Below are positions 21,322-21,764 of a stretch of 21,764 bases of DNA, piece by piece (positions within the stretch are counted from its first letter, which is position 1; each line of letters opens with the position of its first letter). The notes under the pieces were generated by a model. That model did no database searches and was not told the DNA's origin. It was given only the letters and a program-made list of their open reading frames with translations. Made by a program: the position numbers and the translations under genes. The stretch is from a virus, in IMG/VR virus record IMGVR_UViG_3300037088_000116, positions 1 to 21,764 of that record. One strand, given 5' to 3'.

Positions 21322-21764
21322 ATGTTACAAAATAAATTAAATGAAACTAAAAAAATAATTGAAAGTATTGATAAGAATTATTTGAAACCAATTATATATT
21401 GGGGTGGTGGTAAAGATTCAAATACACTATTACATATAACAAGAGAAATGGGTTTCAAGTGGCCTATTATGTTTCATAGAGATCCATACTTTCCTAAAAA
21501 ATATATATACGCAAATTGGCTTATAACAGAATGGGATTTGATTTGTTATGATTATCCTGCAAGTAAATGTAGTATTTTTCATCAAAATGATACTTTTGAG
21601 GTTGTTAGGCATTTTGCATGTGGTTCATCATATATGATTCTTTGTGCTATGTTATATAAACCAGATGAATTTATAGATGGAGAATATCTCTGTGCTTATA
21701 AAGATATTTATTTACAACCAAAAGGTAGCTATAATTATTGTTGGGATATTGGCATACAAGCACA
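21322..21764 (+). CDS. PP-loop ATPase, PAPS-reductase-like; 3' end cut by window
   Basis: ATG 21322 follows GAAAGGAAAA and the frame stays open to the window edge (147 codons). Residues 26-38 (YWGGGKDSNTLLH) form the PP-loop of the PAPS reductase/adenine nucleotide alpha-hydrolase superfamily (usual form SGGKDS; the first Ser is Gly here). Later parts include DYPASKCSIFHQ (about 74-85) and Cys at 80 and 95. Family members activate substrates by adenylation or reduce PAPS. Phage copies are seen in sulfur metabolism or nucleic-acid modification, but the role here is unknown. It is the most AT-rich gene of the window. Confidence 0.8.
   Translation, partial: MLQNKLNETKKIIESIDKNYLKPIIYWGGGKDSNTLLHITREMGFKWPIMFHRDPYFPKKYIYANWLITEWDLICYDYPASKCSIFHQNDTFEVVRHFACGSSYMILCAMLYKPDEFIDGEYLCAYKDIYLQPKGSYNYCWDIGIQA

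Overview
The window is part of the genome of a tailed dsDNA bacteriophage (Caudoviricetes), free or integrated. It carries a recognisable terminase large subunit, portal, scaffold, major capsid protein, head-tail connector, tail and fibre proteins, plus a lysis module. No tape-measure, tail-tube or tail-sheath gene is seen, and a large RPGL-type propeller-like tail protein follows the connector, so a short-tailed (podovirus-like) virion is the best guess. The DNA is AT-rich with Shine-Dalgarno-type ribosome sites (AAGGAG/GGAGG). Nothing in the sequence identifies the host with confidence.

Layout. (1) Positions 1-824 hold four tightly packed leftward genes: a partial coiled protein, an acidic protein, a zinc/Myb-like DNA-binding protein and a 41-residue membrane protein. 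They are read from a sigma70-type promoter at 926-954. (2) Positions 825-1499 are non-coding and unusually structured: four copies of a bipartite motif CCTAAGT-N4-GATATTA, a roughly 93-bp imperfect inverted repeat, DnaA-box-like sites, C8 and T13 tracts. This is a candidate replication origin or regulatory centre. (3) A single leftward gene (1557-1985) has its own promoter (2079-2107) and a strong rho-independent terminator (1500-1539). (4) Positions 1986-2374 form a divergent control region ending in a consensus-like rightward promoter (TTGACA-18-TATACT, 2325-2354).

(5) From 2375 to the right end everything is one rightward block, with genes abutting or overlapping (TAATG or ATGA junctions). 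The order is: small membrane and zinc-binding proteins, a candidate small terminase, TerL, portal, FmdB-like zinc ribbon, one-TM coiled-coil protein, M15-type peptidase (endolysin), holin, scaffold, major capsid protein, candidate decoration protein, a small zinc ribbon, a glycosyltransferase / unknown / methyltransferase cassette, head-tail connector, collar-like protein with HxH motifs, a cysteine-containing small protein, an 816-residue tail protein, a small protein, a modular tail fibre, a fibre-associated small protein, a GNAT-like protein, a virion/ejection-like protein, and a PP-loop (PAPS-reductase-like) gene cut by the window end.

Working together, the rightward genes package DNA, build head and tail, lyse the cell and decorate the particle. 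The leftward genes probably belong to the early/replication side of the genome, which continues beyond the left edge. The most unusual parts are the repeat-rich non-coding region, the set of mini zinc-binding proteins, the sugar/methyl-transfer cassette beside the capsid genes, the internal repeats in the tail protein, and the terminal PP-loop gene.
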